Of a stretch of DNA of 31,523 nucleotides, positions 1 through 7,742 are shown in pieces (within the stretch, counting starts at the first letter, position 1; every line of letters begins with the position of its first letter). The stretch is from Alangreenwoodia sp964438605 (GTDB taxonomy: Bacteria; Bacillota; Clostridia; Peptostreptococcales; Anaerovoracaceae). The notes under the pieces are model-generated. The model saw only the letters and a list, made by a program, of their open reading frames with translations. It was not told where the DNA came from and ran no database searches. The DNA lies in assembly GCA_964438605.1 (NCBI GenBank), contig CAYTKT010000021.1, forward strand, positions 1 through 31,523, written 5' to 3'. Made by a program: the position numbers and the translations under genes.

Positions 1-156
1 TGTCAAGATGCAGGTGACTTAATTCAAGTGTTCAATTTGCAATTGCAATTAAGGTCTACATTCTAACACAAAAAACGCCGGGAATCGCAAAAACCCCCGA
101 AAAAGACGCAAAAAAGCGTAAAATATCCTATTTTTTATATTTATTTCATTTTTATG

Positions 157-185
157 TTGAAAAATACATTATTTTACATTATCCT
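157..185 (+). promoter_or_regulatory. Possible sigma-A promoter of gin
   Basis: TTGAAA (157-162) is followed after 17 bp by TATCCT (180-185), matching 5/6 and 4/6 of the vegetative consensus. The predicted start near 192 leaves about 45 nt before the gene. gin orthologs are usually made under SigF in the forespore, and I could not find a good SigF-type pair here, so this assignment is tentative. The first 150 bp are A-rich; they contain the 12-bp palindrome TTGCAATTGCAA (37-48) but no gene I can support. Confidence 0.35.
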
Positions 186-238
186 TATCTTAGCGAAATT
201 GTTCACTCTCAGGAACTTTGCGAAAGGAGAATTCAGAC

Positions 239-637
239 ATGATAAAAAACACGAAAAAAACAATACCAGAAAAAGTTTCCTGTGCGCTTTGCGGCGAAGA
301 GGATGTATACAGCGGCATAGTATTCAAGGGTTTCTGCGTCTGCGAAGAATGTGTGGAATACATGAGTTCAAACGAAATTCCGGAGTTTGATGTTTCCGAC
401 CCTCAAACAACTGACACACTCAACACTCGCAACGGTAATGAGGCCCCTGAGGACCCATATTGCACCCATACCGTCTGCGACAGCAATAACGATACCCACA
501 CCCTCAAGACCAGCTATAGTTTCCGGGTCGATGACCGCTCTGATATTGACGTTTCCACTATTCAGGACGGTGCCTGCAGCGCTTCATGCGGCGCTCACAA
601 CTGCATATCCGCCCAGAAAAAGTGTCCGCAAAGGTAA
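239..637 (+). CDS. gin: Sigma-G inhibitor Gin (CsfB)-like zinc-knuckle protein
   Basis: The predicted protein has 132 residues. Near its N-terminus is CALC, then about 14 residues, then GFCVCEEC, i.e. two CxxC knuckles spaced as in the Gin/CsfB family. Members of that family bind zinc and hold the late forespore sigma factor SigG inactive during sporulation. The start is ATG 239 because AAAGGAGA (223-230) lies 8 nt before it; the TTG at 218 has no ribosome site. The B. subtilis protein is only about 64 residues, so the C-terminal 80 or so residues here are extra. They are Asp/Thr/Ser-rich and end in a second cysteine cluster (ACSASCGAHNC...C). It is the only plus-strand gene supported in the window and converges on rluD. 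The family call rests on the cysteine spacing alone. Confidence 0.72.
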   Translation: MIKNTKKTIPEKVSCALCGEEDVYSGIVFKGFCVCEECVEYMSSNEIPEFDVSDPQTTDTLNTRNGNEAPEDPYCTHTVCDSNNDTHTLKTSYSFRVDDRSDIDVSTIQDGACSASCGAHNCISAQKKCPQR

Positions 638-658
638 AATTTCATCTTTAAAAAGTCC

Positions 659-689
659 GGACGGTCGCCGCTGTAAGCGGCGACCGTCC
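659..689. terminator. Bidirectional intrinsic terminator between gin and rluD
   Basis: A perfect 13-bp stem (GGACGGTCGCCGC, 659-671, with GCGGCGACCGTCC, 677-689) closes a 5-nt loop. In the minus direction it is followed by CTTTTTAAAG, a usable U-tract for the end of the rluD operon. In the plus direction the tail is TTAATAAAAAT, weaker but suitably placed for gin. Confidence 0.88.
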
Positions 690-699
690 TTAATAAAAA

Positions 700-2094
700 T
701 CAGTCTGAATTTCTATGCGTCGTTTCCTGCACTCTCCGCGTTTCCCGCATCGCCGTCATTTCCGCCGTTATTTTCGATTCCTCTCCATCCCCGCACTCAT
801 TTGCCCGGTCGTCCGGATCTCTTAACCCGATCCGCTCACAGACTCTGCGAAATTCTTCCGGTGGCCGGCTGTAAAACTCCATATACCTGCCCGTTACCGG
901 ATGAACAAACCCCAGCGTTCCCGCATGAAGCATCTGCGACTGCGCCCCGTAAGCCGTCCTGCGCGGGCCGTAAACCGTGTCGCCTAACAACGGATGCCTG
1001 ATATACGCCATATGAACGCGAATCTGATGTGTTCTGCCCGTCTCCAGCCTACATTCGATCAGTGAAAACCCCTCCGCATGATCGAGCTGCCTGTAATGAG
1101 TTACCGCCCGCCTGCCTTCGGCCTGCGAAGTAACAGCCATGCGCAGCCTGTCCCGGTGATCCCGGCCAATCGGCGCATCTATCGTTCCTTCCACTTCACG
1201 GAAATTATTGTAAACGACCGCCCTGTAAAAACGCGTCATCGAGTGATTTTTCAACTGTTCTGACAATCCGGTATGCGCCCTGTCGGACTTTGCCACAACT
1301 AACAGTCCGCTCGTATCCTTGTCAATCCGGTGAACGATCCCCGGCCTGATCATTCCGTTAATCGATGAAAGCTGATCCCCGCAGTGATACATCAGCGCAT
1401 TTACAAGCGTACCGCTGTAATTTCCGGGCGCCGGATGGACGACCATTCCCTTCGGTTTATCCACCACAAGAAGATCATCGTCTTCATATACAATGCGCAG
1501 CGGAATATTTTCCGGCAGAACATCAAGACGCGCCGGTGGCGGAATCCTTACAAAAACACGATCTCCTGCCTTAACTTTATAGTTTTTCTGTGTCTTTGCG
1601 CGCCCTGTGACGAGCACATCTCCACTTTCAATGAGTTTTTGTAAAAAACTCCTGGTTGCACCCTCGATTTCATTCGCCAGATATGCGTCGAGCCTTGTTC
1701 CTGCATCCGCTTCGTGTATCTCGATTTCAAATTCGCCGCCCTCCTCGGAAAGCCTGTCTGATCCAGTCCCCACAGTCTGTTCCCGCTGCCCGGCGCCAAA
1801 CCTATCCTGTGCCTGCTTGTACGGCACATTCCGCAGAACTCCTTCACCTCTACGGTTCCGCAAATCAGGCCTGTCTGCCGGCTTCACGTTCTGTTCCTTA
1901 TCTTCCGGCAGATTCATAGAATCCTGCCCGCCCGTCATATCCGCGGCCTGCTCCTCACTTTCCAACAGATTCATAGAACCCGGCCCGGCCGTCACACCTG
2001 CGGTCCGTTTTTTGCCTTCCGATAAATTCACAGAATTCTGCCCGTCCAATCTCCCTGCGCCTGTTTCTTCATTTTCCAGGAGTTTCAGCCTCAT
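700..2094 (-). CDS. rluD: RluD-family 23S rRNA pseudouridine synthase with long N-terminal extension
   Basis: This enzyme family isomerises uridine to pseudouridine in 23S rRNA; the B. subtilis equivalent is YlyB. An S4 RNA-binding domain (about residues 132-185, TRLDAYLANE...) precedes the catalytic domain with HRIDKDTSGLLVVAK (catalytic Asp about 258) and GRTHQIRVHM. I start it at ATG 2094 (464 residues) because AAGGGAGGAGGGG lies just upstream, inside the end of lspA; the genes overlap by 26 bp, suggesting translational coupling. The open frame continues upstream to 2133 without a better site. Odd feature: about 120 residues before the S4 domain are absent from ordinary family members. They are Glu/Gly-rich and built partly from 19-residue tandem repeats containing SMNL or SVNL. 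It is the last gene of the minus-strand run. Confidence 0.93.
   Translation of the reverse strand: MRLKLLENEETGAGRLDGQNSVNLSEGKKRTAGVTAGPGSMNLLESEEQAADMTGGQDSMNLPEDKEQNVKPADRPDLRNRRGEGVLRNVPYKQAQDRFGAGQREQTVGTGSDRLSEEGGEFEIEIHEADAGTRLDAYLANEIEGATRSFLQKLIESGDVLVTGRAKTQKNYKVKAGDRVFVRIPPPARLDVLPENIPLRIVYEDDDLLVVDKPKGMVVHPAPGNYSGTLVNALMYHCGDQLSSINGMIRPGIVHRIDKDTSGLLVVAKSDRAHTGLSEQLKNHSMTRFYRAVVYNNFREVEGTIDAPIGRDHRDRLRMAVTSQAEGRRAVTHYRQLDHAEGFSLIECRLETGRTHQIRVHMAYIRHPLLGDTVYGPRRTAYGAQSQMLHAGTLGFVHPVTGRYMEFYSRPPEEFRRVCERIGLRDPDDRANECGDGEESKITAEMTAMRETRRVQETTHRNSD
1905..2045 (-). repeat. 57-bp tandem repeat in the 5' part of rluD
   Basis: The word GATTCATAGAA occurs at 1911 and 1968, and the variant AATTCACAGAA at 2025, giving an exact 57-bp period. 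About 2.5 copies are visible. Because 57 is a multiple of three, each copy adds 19 residues (xSMNLxExxEQ...) to the N-terminal extension of RluD without changing frame. Confidence 0.8.
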
Positions 2095-2551
2095 CCCCTC
2101 CTCCCTTCTTAAACTTGCTCTCAAAGAGCACATAAAACAGTACGAGAAAACACCCTGCTACGACACAAATATCCGCAAAATTAAAAATATAAGGCCATAT
2201 CCTGAAATCAAAAAAATCGATAACATAGCCAAGACGCACCCTGTCGATAATATTTCCGATCCCGCCGCCGACGATCAGCGCAACGCACAGTAAAATCATC
2301 TGATGCTGCCGTTTTCGCATCCAAAACAGATACACGCAGAGCGCCGCCATAATAACAGATGTAATCACAATGACCGCCGTCTGCCGTCCCGCCATCATTC
2401 CCATGGCGATTCCGTCATTCGGGATACAGTGAATGTAAAAAAAACCGTCGATAACCGGCTGTGAGTTCATCATGCCGGTCCCGTTGACTACGAGATACTT
2501 CGACAGCTGATCGATAATGACGACTGCGGCGATCACAAAAAAATAAATCAT
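2069..2551 (-). CDS. lspA: Lipoprotein signal peptidase (signal peptidase II)
   Basis: This 160-residue polytopic membrane protease cleaves the signal peptide of prolipoproteins at the lipobox. Four hydrophobic segments are visible. The N-terminus IIDQLSK, the segment PNDGIAMGM, the box GNIIDRVRLGYVIDF and the later NFAD are the family landmarks; the aspartyl dyad should be Asp103 and Asp127. The frame is open for 66 more codons upstream, but those codons do not resemble the family. I therefore start at ATG 2551, with AGGAG about 11 nt upstream (rather far). It overlaps rluD. Between it and yggT (2552-2712) I see no gene, although ylmH and divIVA often occupy this place in Firmicutes. Confidence 0.93.
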   Translation of the reverse strand: MIYFFVIAAVVIIDQLSKYLVVNGTGMMNSQPVIDGFFYIHCIPNDGIAMGMMAGRQTAVIVITSVIMAALCVYLFWMRKRQHQMILLCVALIVGGGIGNIIDRVRLGYVIDFFDFRIWPYIFNFADICVVAGCFLVLFYVLFESKFKKGGGDEAETPGK

Positions 2552-2712
2552 AATGAAAAATTCTCCTGCTTCAATAAATTCACGGCTGAAATACATTCGC
2601 GCACTCATATGCCATGCTGTCCGCACTGCGACGCATAAACAGGACGCGCCGAAATACCGGCTCGTCCTGTTCTCAAAAACATTTTCAAATAAAAAATATA
2701 ACGCACCGCCCG

Positions 2713-2997
2713 TCAAATCATAAACAGCAGCCTTGCAATAACATAACAAATGGCACGAACTACTACAATCGCAATCAGCGGGGAAAAATCAATTCCTATA
2801 CTATATGTAAACCGTGCTATCAGTCGTCGGAACGGTTGGATAAACGGCTCTGTCAGAACTCCCAGCGCGTCATAAAATCGTCTGATCCCATAAGAAAAGG
2901 CCCCCTGAAACCAGCTCATAATCGCTCTGACGCAGATCAGCATAATAATGATATCGCCAAACACGGAAATCGCATAAGCGAGAAAATTTGTCAGCAT
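2713..2997 (-). CDS. yggT: YggT/YlmG family membrane protein
   Basis: The protein is 94 residues with two hydrophobic segments (about 4-26 and 71-92) separated by a loop containing SWFQGAF and LTEPFIQPFRRLI, the typical pattern of the YggT family. These proteins sit next to sepF in Gram-positive bacteria and cyanobacteria and are linked to division or membrane organisation; the biochemical role is unknown. It starts 10 nt after the sepF stop, so the two should be co-transcribed and perhaps coupled. The ribosome site (AGTAGGT) is weak, which fits coupling to sepF. Confidence 0.9.
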   Translation of the reverse strand: MLTNFLAYAISVFGDIIIMLICVRAIMSWFQGAFSYGIRRFYDALGVLTEPFIQPFRRLIARFTYSIGIDFSPLIAIVVVRAICYVIARLLFMI

Positions 2998-3007
2998 AAC
3001 TAATTAC

Positions 3008-3532
3008 CTACTTACGCCATGGACTGTCATTCGCTGAAATTCCGCCCTGTCTGGTCTGGTCGGTTCCTTTCATAACATCCACGCTCTCCGGAGCAAAAAC
3101 GAAAATATTGTTTGCGACCTTTTGCACGTTTCCGTCAAGCGCGTAGGTCGCCCCGCTGAGAAAATCAAAAATCTTACGCGCTGTCTCGTTTTCCAGCTTT
3201 TCAAGGTTGATAATAACCGGTTTTTTGCTTTTCAGGTTATCGACCAGCTTCGGGCATTCGTCGAATGTCTTCGGTTCCGTTACGACGAGTTTAAACTGCT
3301 TCTTCCCTGTATTCTGCATACTTACCACCTTATTTTCACGATGATCCATTTTCGGCTGAACAAACGTATCGTTTCTTTCGGGATAAATAGTGCGGGGATT
3401 TCTTATTTCATTCGAAGCACTGCCTGCGGGAATCTTCACCACAGGTGATGCAGCAGCCGGAACTTCTTCTTCCGGCTCCATATCATCGACGCCAAGCAGC
3501 AATTTGAACTTACTGAATAATCCGTCTCCCAT
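3008..3532 (-). CDS. sepF: Cell division protein SepF
   Basis: SepF is a membrane-binding protein that tethers and bundles FtsZ filaments at the septum. The start is ATG 3532 (174 residues, beginning MGDGLFSKFKLLLG, the membrane-binding amphipathic helix) because AGCAGGAGGT precedes it by about 8 nt; the frame is open to 3556 without a better site. A linker rich in Pro, Glu and Ala (about 25-75) leads to the conserved SepF core (about 80-165), with KPVIINLEKLENETARKIFDFLSGATYALDG and an FVFAPESV end. It lies downstream of yggS and upstream of yggT in the standard Firmicute order. Confidence 0.95.
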   Translation of the reverse strand: MGDGLFSKFKLLLGVDDMEPEEEVPAAASPVVKIPAGSASNEIRNPRTIYPERNDTFVQPKMDHRENKVVSMQNTGKKQFKLVVTEPKTFDECPKLVDNLKSKKPVIINLEKLENETARKIFDFLSGATYALDGNVQKVANNIFVFAPESVDVMKGTDQTRQGGISANDSPWRK

Positions 3533-3562
3533 CAAAAAATACCTCCTGCTCATCAATTTACA

Positions 3563-3824
3563 TCAATTCATCTGGATACGTGCCGTGCCATATCGCTGCA
3601 CGTATTCTAATCCAGTGTAAACCTGTCTATTTATTTTTAATTTATTCGATACAAGTCTGCCTGTTTCAAATTCGTTTTTTATGAACCCATCTGTTTCAAG
3701 TTTTTCCCGTAGATGCGCCTACTTCAGACTTGTTTCCCGCAAGTCTGTCAGCTGCAATTTTATCCGCCGCAAACTTATCCATTTCAAATTCACTTGCAAC
3801 AAGCCCGCTCGTTTCAGACTTATT
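3563..3824 (-). pseudogene. Frame-scrambled repetitive reading frame after yggS
   Basis: This gap between yggS and sepF looks like decayed coding sequence on the minus strand. Starting at 3824, overlapping the yggS stop and shifted one base, 42 sense codons read ETSGLVASEFEMDKFAADK and similar until a stop at 3696. A second frame takes over near 3703 and reads ETDGFIKNEFETGRLVSNK until a stop at 3563. The two stretches resemble each other (ETxGxxxxEFExxxxxxxK), as expected of a duplicated unit. Neither has a start codon with a ribosome site. I infer a former C-terminal repeat extension of YggS, or a small repeat ORF, now broken by frameshifts. It could also be non-coding repetitive DNA. Confidence 0.35.
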
Positions 3825-4515
3825 GATAACTCCTCGCGCCGAAAATCGCCGTGCCAACTCTGATCACAGTCGCGCCCTCCTCCACCGCAACGACCCGGTC
3901 ATTCGACATTCCCATCGAAAGATATTTAAAATCGAGCCGTGGATGATTTATCTTCGCAAGTTTATCATAAAGTTTGCGCATATTTCTGAAATACGGACGA
4001 ACTTCTTCCGGATCATCCGCATAAGGTGCAATCGTCATCAGACCTCTGACACAGATATTCTCGCATTTTTCGAGAATGTCACGGACCAGCGCTTCCGCCT
4101 CGTCGATATCTACGCCGAACTTCGCCTCATCGCCTGCCGCATTGACCTGAACCAGAATATCCATCGTAATCCCGCACTGATCTGCCCGCCTGTCGATTTC
4201 CTCAGCAAGATGAAAAGAATCCACCGAGTGAATCAGCGAAACTTTGTCAATAATATATTTTACCTTATTTGTCTGTAAATGTCCAATCATATGCCAGCGA
4301 ACAGGACTTACTTGATCGTATTTTTCGATGATTTCCTGCACCCGATTTTCGCCGATGTCCGTAATCCCCGCGTCAATCGCTTCGTTAATTTCCTCCGCCG
4401 TGCGCGTTTTCGTCACCGCACACAGCAGAACATCCTCCGGATTCCTGCTGCTGCGCCTTGCGGCTTCTGCTTTTTCACGTTCAATCAGCGCAATATTATC
4501 CGCAATCATTCCCAT
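3820..4515 (-). CDS. yggS: YggS/YlmE family PLP-binding homeostasis protein
   Basis: This is the alanine-racemase-like fold-III protein that binds pyridoxal 5'-phosphate and buffers PLP and amino-acid pools; it has no established catalytic reaction. The PLP lysine is in LLCAVTKTRT (Lys36). Other family signatures are DIGENRVQE, WHMIGHLQTNK, LVQVNAAGDEAKFGVD, GLMTIAPYADD, LSMGMSND and the terminal VRVGTAIFGARSY. Three ATGs sit near the start (4518, 4515, 4509); GGAGG is 7 nt before 4515, which I choose (231 residues). In B. subtilis the same gene (ylmE) precedes sepF. The protein ends right at the usual family end, but repetitive sequence follows out of frame. Confidence 0.94.
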   Translation of the reverse strand: MGMIADNIALIEREKAEAARRSSRNPEDVLLCAVTKTRTAEEINEAIDAGITDIGENRVQEIIEKYDQVSPVRWHMIGHLQTNKVKYIIDKVSLIHSVDSFHLAEEIDRRADQCGITMDILVQVNAAGDEAKFGVDIDEAEALVRDILEKCENICVRGLMTIAPYADDPEEVRPYFRNMRKLYDKLAKINHPRLDFKYLSMGMSNDRVVAVEEGATVIRVGTAIFGARSYQ

Positions 4516-4719
4516 CATTCCACCTCCGAATCTCTATGCCGGCCATCCTTGGCCCGCCATCTCAAACACCTGCAAAAGCTGCCGGGTTCCGATGCTACCC
4601 GCCTGCTGGTCAGAACTCATTTCCGAATTTTATCTTCTTTCTCATTCATTTTCAACCATGCCGTTTGTCGCATTTCGTATCTGTTCGTCGTATCGCGTAT
4701 ACAAACCCGCACGGTCTGC

Positions 4720-5937
4720 CTAATCCGGCTTCACAATCTCATCGTATACTTCAATCGTATCAAATTCAACACTTTCGCCTGTTTCCTCATTATATTCATA
4801 GTAAACGCCTGACTCCACAATCGCATACTCGCCGTTTGTCGCCTTTACCTTCACCGGCACGAAGTTTTCCTTTCCCGTAATTCCAAGAACAAGAACACCT
4901 GTCTGCCCGTTCTTGTCCATCAGATATGAATTTTCGATCATCAGACCATTTGAATCAGATGTCACGATTTCTGCCGACACTTTTCTCAGCGTCGCGATGC
5001 TGTCATAATAAGTATTAAACTTCATAATCACCATAATCTGATCATTTGTCTCAGAAACACGGTCAATTACACCGTTTGCCGTCCCATCAGGCAGTGACAG
5101 AGAAACTTTGCTGCCCTCGGAATACTTGCCGAGATCATCCTCGCTGATCCACGTAACCGCGTACCACGCATCAGAATCGATCACCTTAAACAGCGGCTCA
5201 CCGTAACGCGTAACCTGGCGGCTGATGTCTGTAAAGCCATTCTCCACTTTGTCCATCTTTGATTTGTCAAGCAGTGTCATCGTGTAAGGATTTATCTCGC
5301 TCTCATAACCGTCGAGCATATAACTGATAATGCCCGGCTTCTGCATCACATAACTTTCGGGAATGACACCAAGACGCGACAATTCACTCTGATCAGACGA
5401 CAGCTTTTTCCCGACAGATTCCAGTTTCTCAATCTGCTGTCCGAGTTCCTGCTGTTCAACCTCATCATTCGTTTCCTGCATCTGCTGGACAAGCTTCTGT
5501 TTGAGCGACGAAACTGCTTTCTTATCGGTCATCAGCAGTGTATCTCCCGAAAGAAAACCGGCCGCACGTTTTCCAAACGTTCCAAGCTCCATATCAGCGC
5601 CTATGGTCGCCGGCAAAATCGTTAAAATCTCCGCACCGCTTCGTGTCATCACCCCCTCGTCGAAGGCGTAATTGATGTCGCCCTCACCGTTTGAATAATA
5701 AACGGTTTCATTTTTGACAATATAACACGTTACCGTGTCGGAAATCCGCAAATTCCCATATTCGGCCACCATCGTCTGCTTCATCGCACCGGTAATCGAC
5801 GGATAAACGTAAACTATGAAAATCAGCAGAAAAACGATCAATATATAAATAGGAATTATCAGCCGCTTCTTAGACTTTCGCTTTTTTTTCCTGCCTTGTT
5901 TCGGCGTGCCCTTATCCTCCGCTCTGTTTTCTTCCAA
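4720..5937 (-). CDS. HlyD-like membrane-anchored adaptor protein
   Basis: The product has 405 residues: a highly basic N-terminus (KQGRKKKRKSKKR), one transmembrane helix (about 26-46), and an extracytoplasmic region with a short coiled coil (about 133-185, Gln/Glu/Leu-rich). A C-terminal portion resembles the barrel segments of membrane-fusion (HlyD/RND adaptor) proteins. Such adaptors normally link an inner-membrane transporter to export, but no transporter gene is adjacent. Related proteins beside yggS and sepF in Clostridia suggest a division-linked or envelope role; that is from general knowledge plus inference. The start is a TTG at 5937, with GAAGGTGG about 8 nt upstream. The 200 bp between it and yggS contain only very short frames without ribosome sites. 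Confidence 0.72.
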   Translation of the reverse strand: MEENRAEDKGTPKQGRKKKRKSKKRLIIPIYILIVFLLIFIVYVYPSITGAMKQTMVAEYGNLRISDTVTCYIVKNETVYYSNGEGDINYAFDEGVMTRSGAEILTILPATIGADMELGTFGKRAAGFLSGDTLLMTDKKAVSSLKQKLVQQMQETNDEVEQQELGQQIEKLESVGKKLSSDQSELSRLGVIPESYVMQKPGIISYMLDGYESEINPYTMTLLDKSKMDKVENGFTDISRQVTRYGEPLFKVIDSDAWYAVTWISEDDLGKYSEGSKVSLSLPDGTANGVIDRVSETNDQIMVIMKFNTYYDSIATLRKVSAEIVTSDSNGLMIENSYLMDKNGQTGVLVLGITGKENFVPVKVKATNGEYAIVESGVYYEYNEETGESVEFDTIEVYDEIVKPD

Positions 5938-6074
5938 AAAATACCACCTTCTCTGCCGCTATGCCGTATCCGTGTAATTTCCATCTAAATATTTTAAGCC
6001 ACCCTGATTTTGTTCAAAACAATAAAAATACTTCTGCCTTATTCGTCTTCTGCTACGTCTTTTCACGCCGCGTT

Positions 6075-6812
6075 TTATTCCTCCCTTAACCGTGCCAGAA
6101 TTTTTTTTTCCTCCTTCGTCAGCTCACTCGGTTCTTTCAAAAACTGCTTCCATAAATCAGGCCGTCGCTCTTTTGTAATTTGACAAGCCTTTTCAAATTT
6201 CCATAAATGAATCAATTTATGATTGCCTGACAGTAGAACCTCCGGCACATCCATGCCCTCAAACTCTCGCGGCTTCGTGTATTGCGGATATTCGATCAGT
6301 CCGGAATATATAGATTCTTCCATATGCGACTCCTGATTTCCCAAAACAGACGGGATCATCCGGGCCGCCGCATCGATAACGACCATTGCCGCCAGCTCGC
6401 CGCCCGTCAGGATATAATCGCCGATGGAAATTTCGTCAGGATGCCAGTAATCAATAATCCGCTCATCAATGCCTTCATAATGGCCGCAGAGAAAGACGAG
6501 ATTTTTTTCTCCTGCCAGTTCCCTGACAAGTCCGCCGTCAAGCTGTCTGCCCCTGGGCGACATATAGATGAGCCGCTTTTCCTGAGCGTCCACAGAACGA
6601 AGTGCGCTGAAAACGGGCTGCGCCGACATAACCATGCCCGCGCCGCCGCCAAAAGGCGTATCATCTGTCTTTCTGTGCTTATTCTCGGAAAAATTCCTAA
6701 TATTTACGATATTAATGTTAAGTATTCCGTTTCTGACAGCCCGCCCCAGCATACTTGCGCCGATTACAGGCTCCACCATCTCCGGAAAGAGCGTCAGGAT
6801 GTCGATATTCAC
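6075..6812 (-). CDS. trmD: tRNA (guanine-N1)-methyltransferase TrmD
   Basis: TrmD methylates G37 of tRNAs carrying a G36G37 sequence, preventing +1 frameshifting, using SAM bound in a trefoil knot. The start is GTG 6812 (245 residues, beginning with NIDILTLFPEMVEPV as in the family). The AGGAGGAGG 8-9 nt before it is the ribosome site, which rules out the upstream ATG at 6836 that lies inside that site. Key motifs are NKHRKTDDTPFGGGAGMVM, FLCGHYEGIDERI and SIGDYILTGGELAAMVVIDA. Only 4 bp separate it from the rimM stop. In many Firmicutes rplS follows trmD; here the HlyD-like gene follows instead, after a 137-bp gap. Confidence 0.96.
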   Translation of the reverse strand: MNIDILTLFPEMVEPVIGASMLGRAVRNGILNINIVNIRNFSENKHRKTDDTPFGGGAGMVMSAQPVFSALRSVDAQEKRLIYMSPRGRQLDGGLVRELAGEKNLVFLCGHYEGIDERIIDYWHPDEISIGDYILTGGELAAMVVIDAAARMIPSVLGNQESHMEESIYSGLIEYPQYTKPREFEGMDVPEVLLSGNHKLIHLWKFEKACQITKERRPDLWKQFLKEPSELTKEEKKILARLREE

Positions 6813-6816
6813 GTTT

Positions 6817-7362
6817 TCAGACCTCCTCCTGTTCATCGAGAAGCCCTTCGATCGGTTTTATTTTCATTATACCATGATTTATATCTATTTCTGTAACAAA
6901 TTCATGAACCGCCGGAATTAAATGCTTCCGGCCGCTGTCCGACGTAATCTCGTAAATATCCTGAGCCGGATTCTGAATCACGTCACTGACCGTTCCGATC
7001 CGCGCCCCGTCCTGATCCACCGCCTCAAGTCCGATCAAATCGAAAATAAAATACTCGTCCTCATCGAGTTGACGCAAATCGGCGCGGTCAATCGTCAGAA
7101 AGCGTTCGCGCATCGCTTCAGCCGCGTTCCTGTCATCGACACCTTCAAATTTGACGATAACCATATTTTTCTGATACCTGACCCGCTGGATGGCAAACCA
7201 TTCATCTGCCGCGAAAACGCCTTTCAACTCCGCCAAGCGCTCCGGGTAATCAGTATAAGGATAAACTTTGACCTCCCCCTGAATTCCCACGGCACTGACA
7301 ATCTTCCCGACCTTAATCCTGCCGCCGGCCTCGCCTACCTTTGCGTTTTTTCTGTTTTCCAT
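6817..7362 (-). CDS. rimM: Ribosome maturation factor RimM
   Basis: RimM binds ribosomal protein S19 and assists maturation of the 30S head. The start is ATG 7362 (181 residues) because GGGAGG lies 9 nt upstream; the frame stays open to 7416 without support. The N-terminal RimM domain (about 15-95) contains VGKIVSAVGIQGEVKVYPYTDYPER. The C-terminal PRC-barrel (about 100-175) contains YFIFDLIGLEAVDQDGARIGTV and IPAVHEFVTEIDI. It is followed after 4 bp by trmD, so the pair is a translational unit. A terminator after khpA separates it from the rpsP transcript, so it needs read-through or its own promoter. Confidence 0.95.
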   Translation of the reverse strand: MENRKNAKVGEAGGRIKVGKIVSAVGIQGEVKVYPYTDYPERLAELKGVFAADEWFAIQRVRYQKNMVIVKFEGVDDRNAAEAMRERFLTIDRADLRQLDEDEYFIFDLIGLEAVDQDGARIGTVSDVIQNPAQDIYEITSDSGRKHLIPAVHEFVTEIDINHGIMKIKPIEGLLDEQEEV

Positions 7363-7693
7363 CCTGTCATTCCTCCCGTTTTCCGCCGTTTTGCATATGA
7401 TTCCAATTGAGCGCATCGCGCCATCCAGGATTTAATTCGTCTTTTGCTTTCGCTGCGTTTCGTTTCGGCGCGCCGCTTCCACTCGTTTTTCTGCCATTCT
7501 CCCGCTCTTTCCGCACACCATTTCATTCCAGTCTGCCGTCAGGTTTGCGTGTAATTTTTCCATTTGATGTCATTTGCCGCGCGCCTGGCTCTACGCTGTG
7601 CTCCTCTGCACTTTCCAAATTTTCCGGATGCCGCCTTATTCCTTCATTATAATAATCAAAAGCACTTCCACACATCTTCCCCCCGCCTTCTGT
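7363..7693. other. Gap between khpA and rimM, no supported gene
   Basis: In B. subtilis ylqD lies at this place; it is missing here. A minus-strand frame (7526 to 7335, starting MKWCAERAGEWQ) is very Lys/Arg/Glu-rich, overlaps the rimM start and has no ribosome site, so I do not call it. A TATAAT lies on the minus strand at 7651-7646, but I see no convincing -35 box 16-18 bp upstream. It might still be the start point for a rimM-trmD transcript. Confidence 0.4.
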
Positions 7694-7725
7694 AAAAAAA
7701 CGCAGACCCTGCAGAGCCTGCGTTT
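7694..7725 (-). terminator. Intrinsic terminator after khpA
   Basis: On the minus strand AAACGCAG (7725-7718) pairs with CTGCGTTT (7705-7698), enclosing CTGCAG, and the hairpin runs into seven T residues (7700-7694). It lies 18 bp beyond the khpA stop and would end or attenuate the ylxM-ffh-rpsP-khpA transcript before rimM. Confidence 0.85.
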
Positions 7726-7742
7726 AGCGGATTCAGATAATC

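Noticed and set aside
37..48. Perfect 12-bp palindrome TTGCAATTGCAA near the left edge
   Set aside because: It is too short and A/T-rich to assign as an operator or attachment site without a second copy, and none was seen.
154..390. 78-codon plus-strand frame overlapping gin
   Set aside because: It has no ribosome site, and the overlapping frame from 239 has a strong one plus the zinc-knuckle signature.
2552..2749. 66-codon N-terminal extension of lspA
   Set aside because: The added residues do not resemble signal peptidase II, no ribosome site precedes 2749, and the extension overlaps yggT. The family start matches ATG 2551.
4519..4719. Two very short minus-strand frames between the HlyD-like gene and yggS, including a 28-codon one starting MSSDQQAG
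   Set aside because: Neither has a ribosome site. The ATGA overlap between them is suggestive but not enough to call genes.
7335..7526. 63-codon minus-strand frame between khpA and rimM
   Set aside because: It overlaps the rimM ribosome site and start, has no ribosome site of its own, and is almost only Lys, Arg, Glu and Trp. It is not a ylqD remnant that I can recognise.
7646..7651. Perfect TATAAT on the minus strand before rimM
   Set aside because: No acceptable -35 box lies 16-18 bp upstream and there is no extended -10 TG, so it was not called a promoter.
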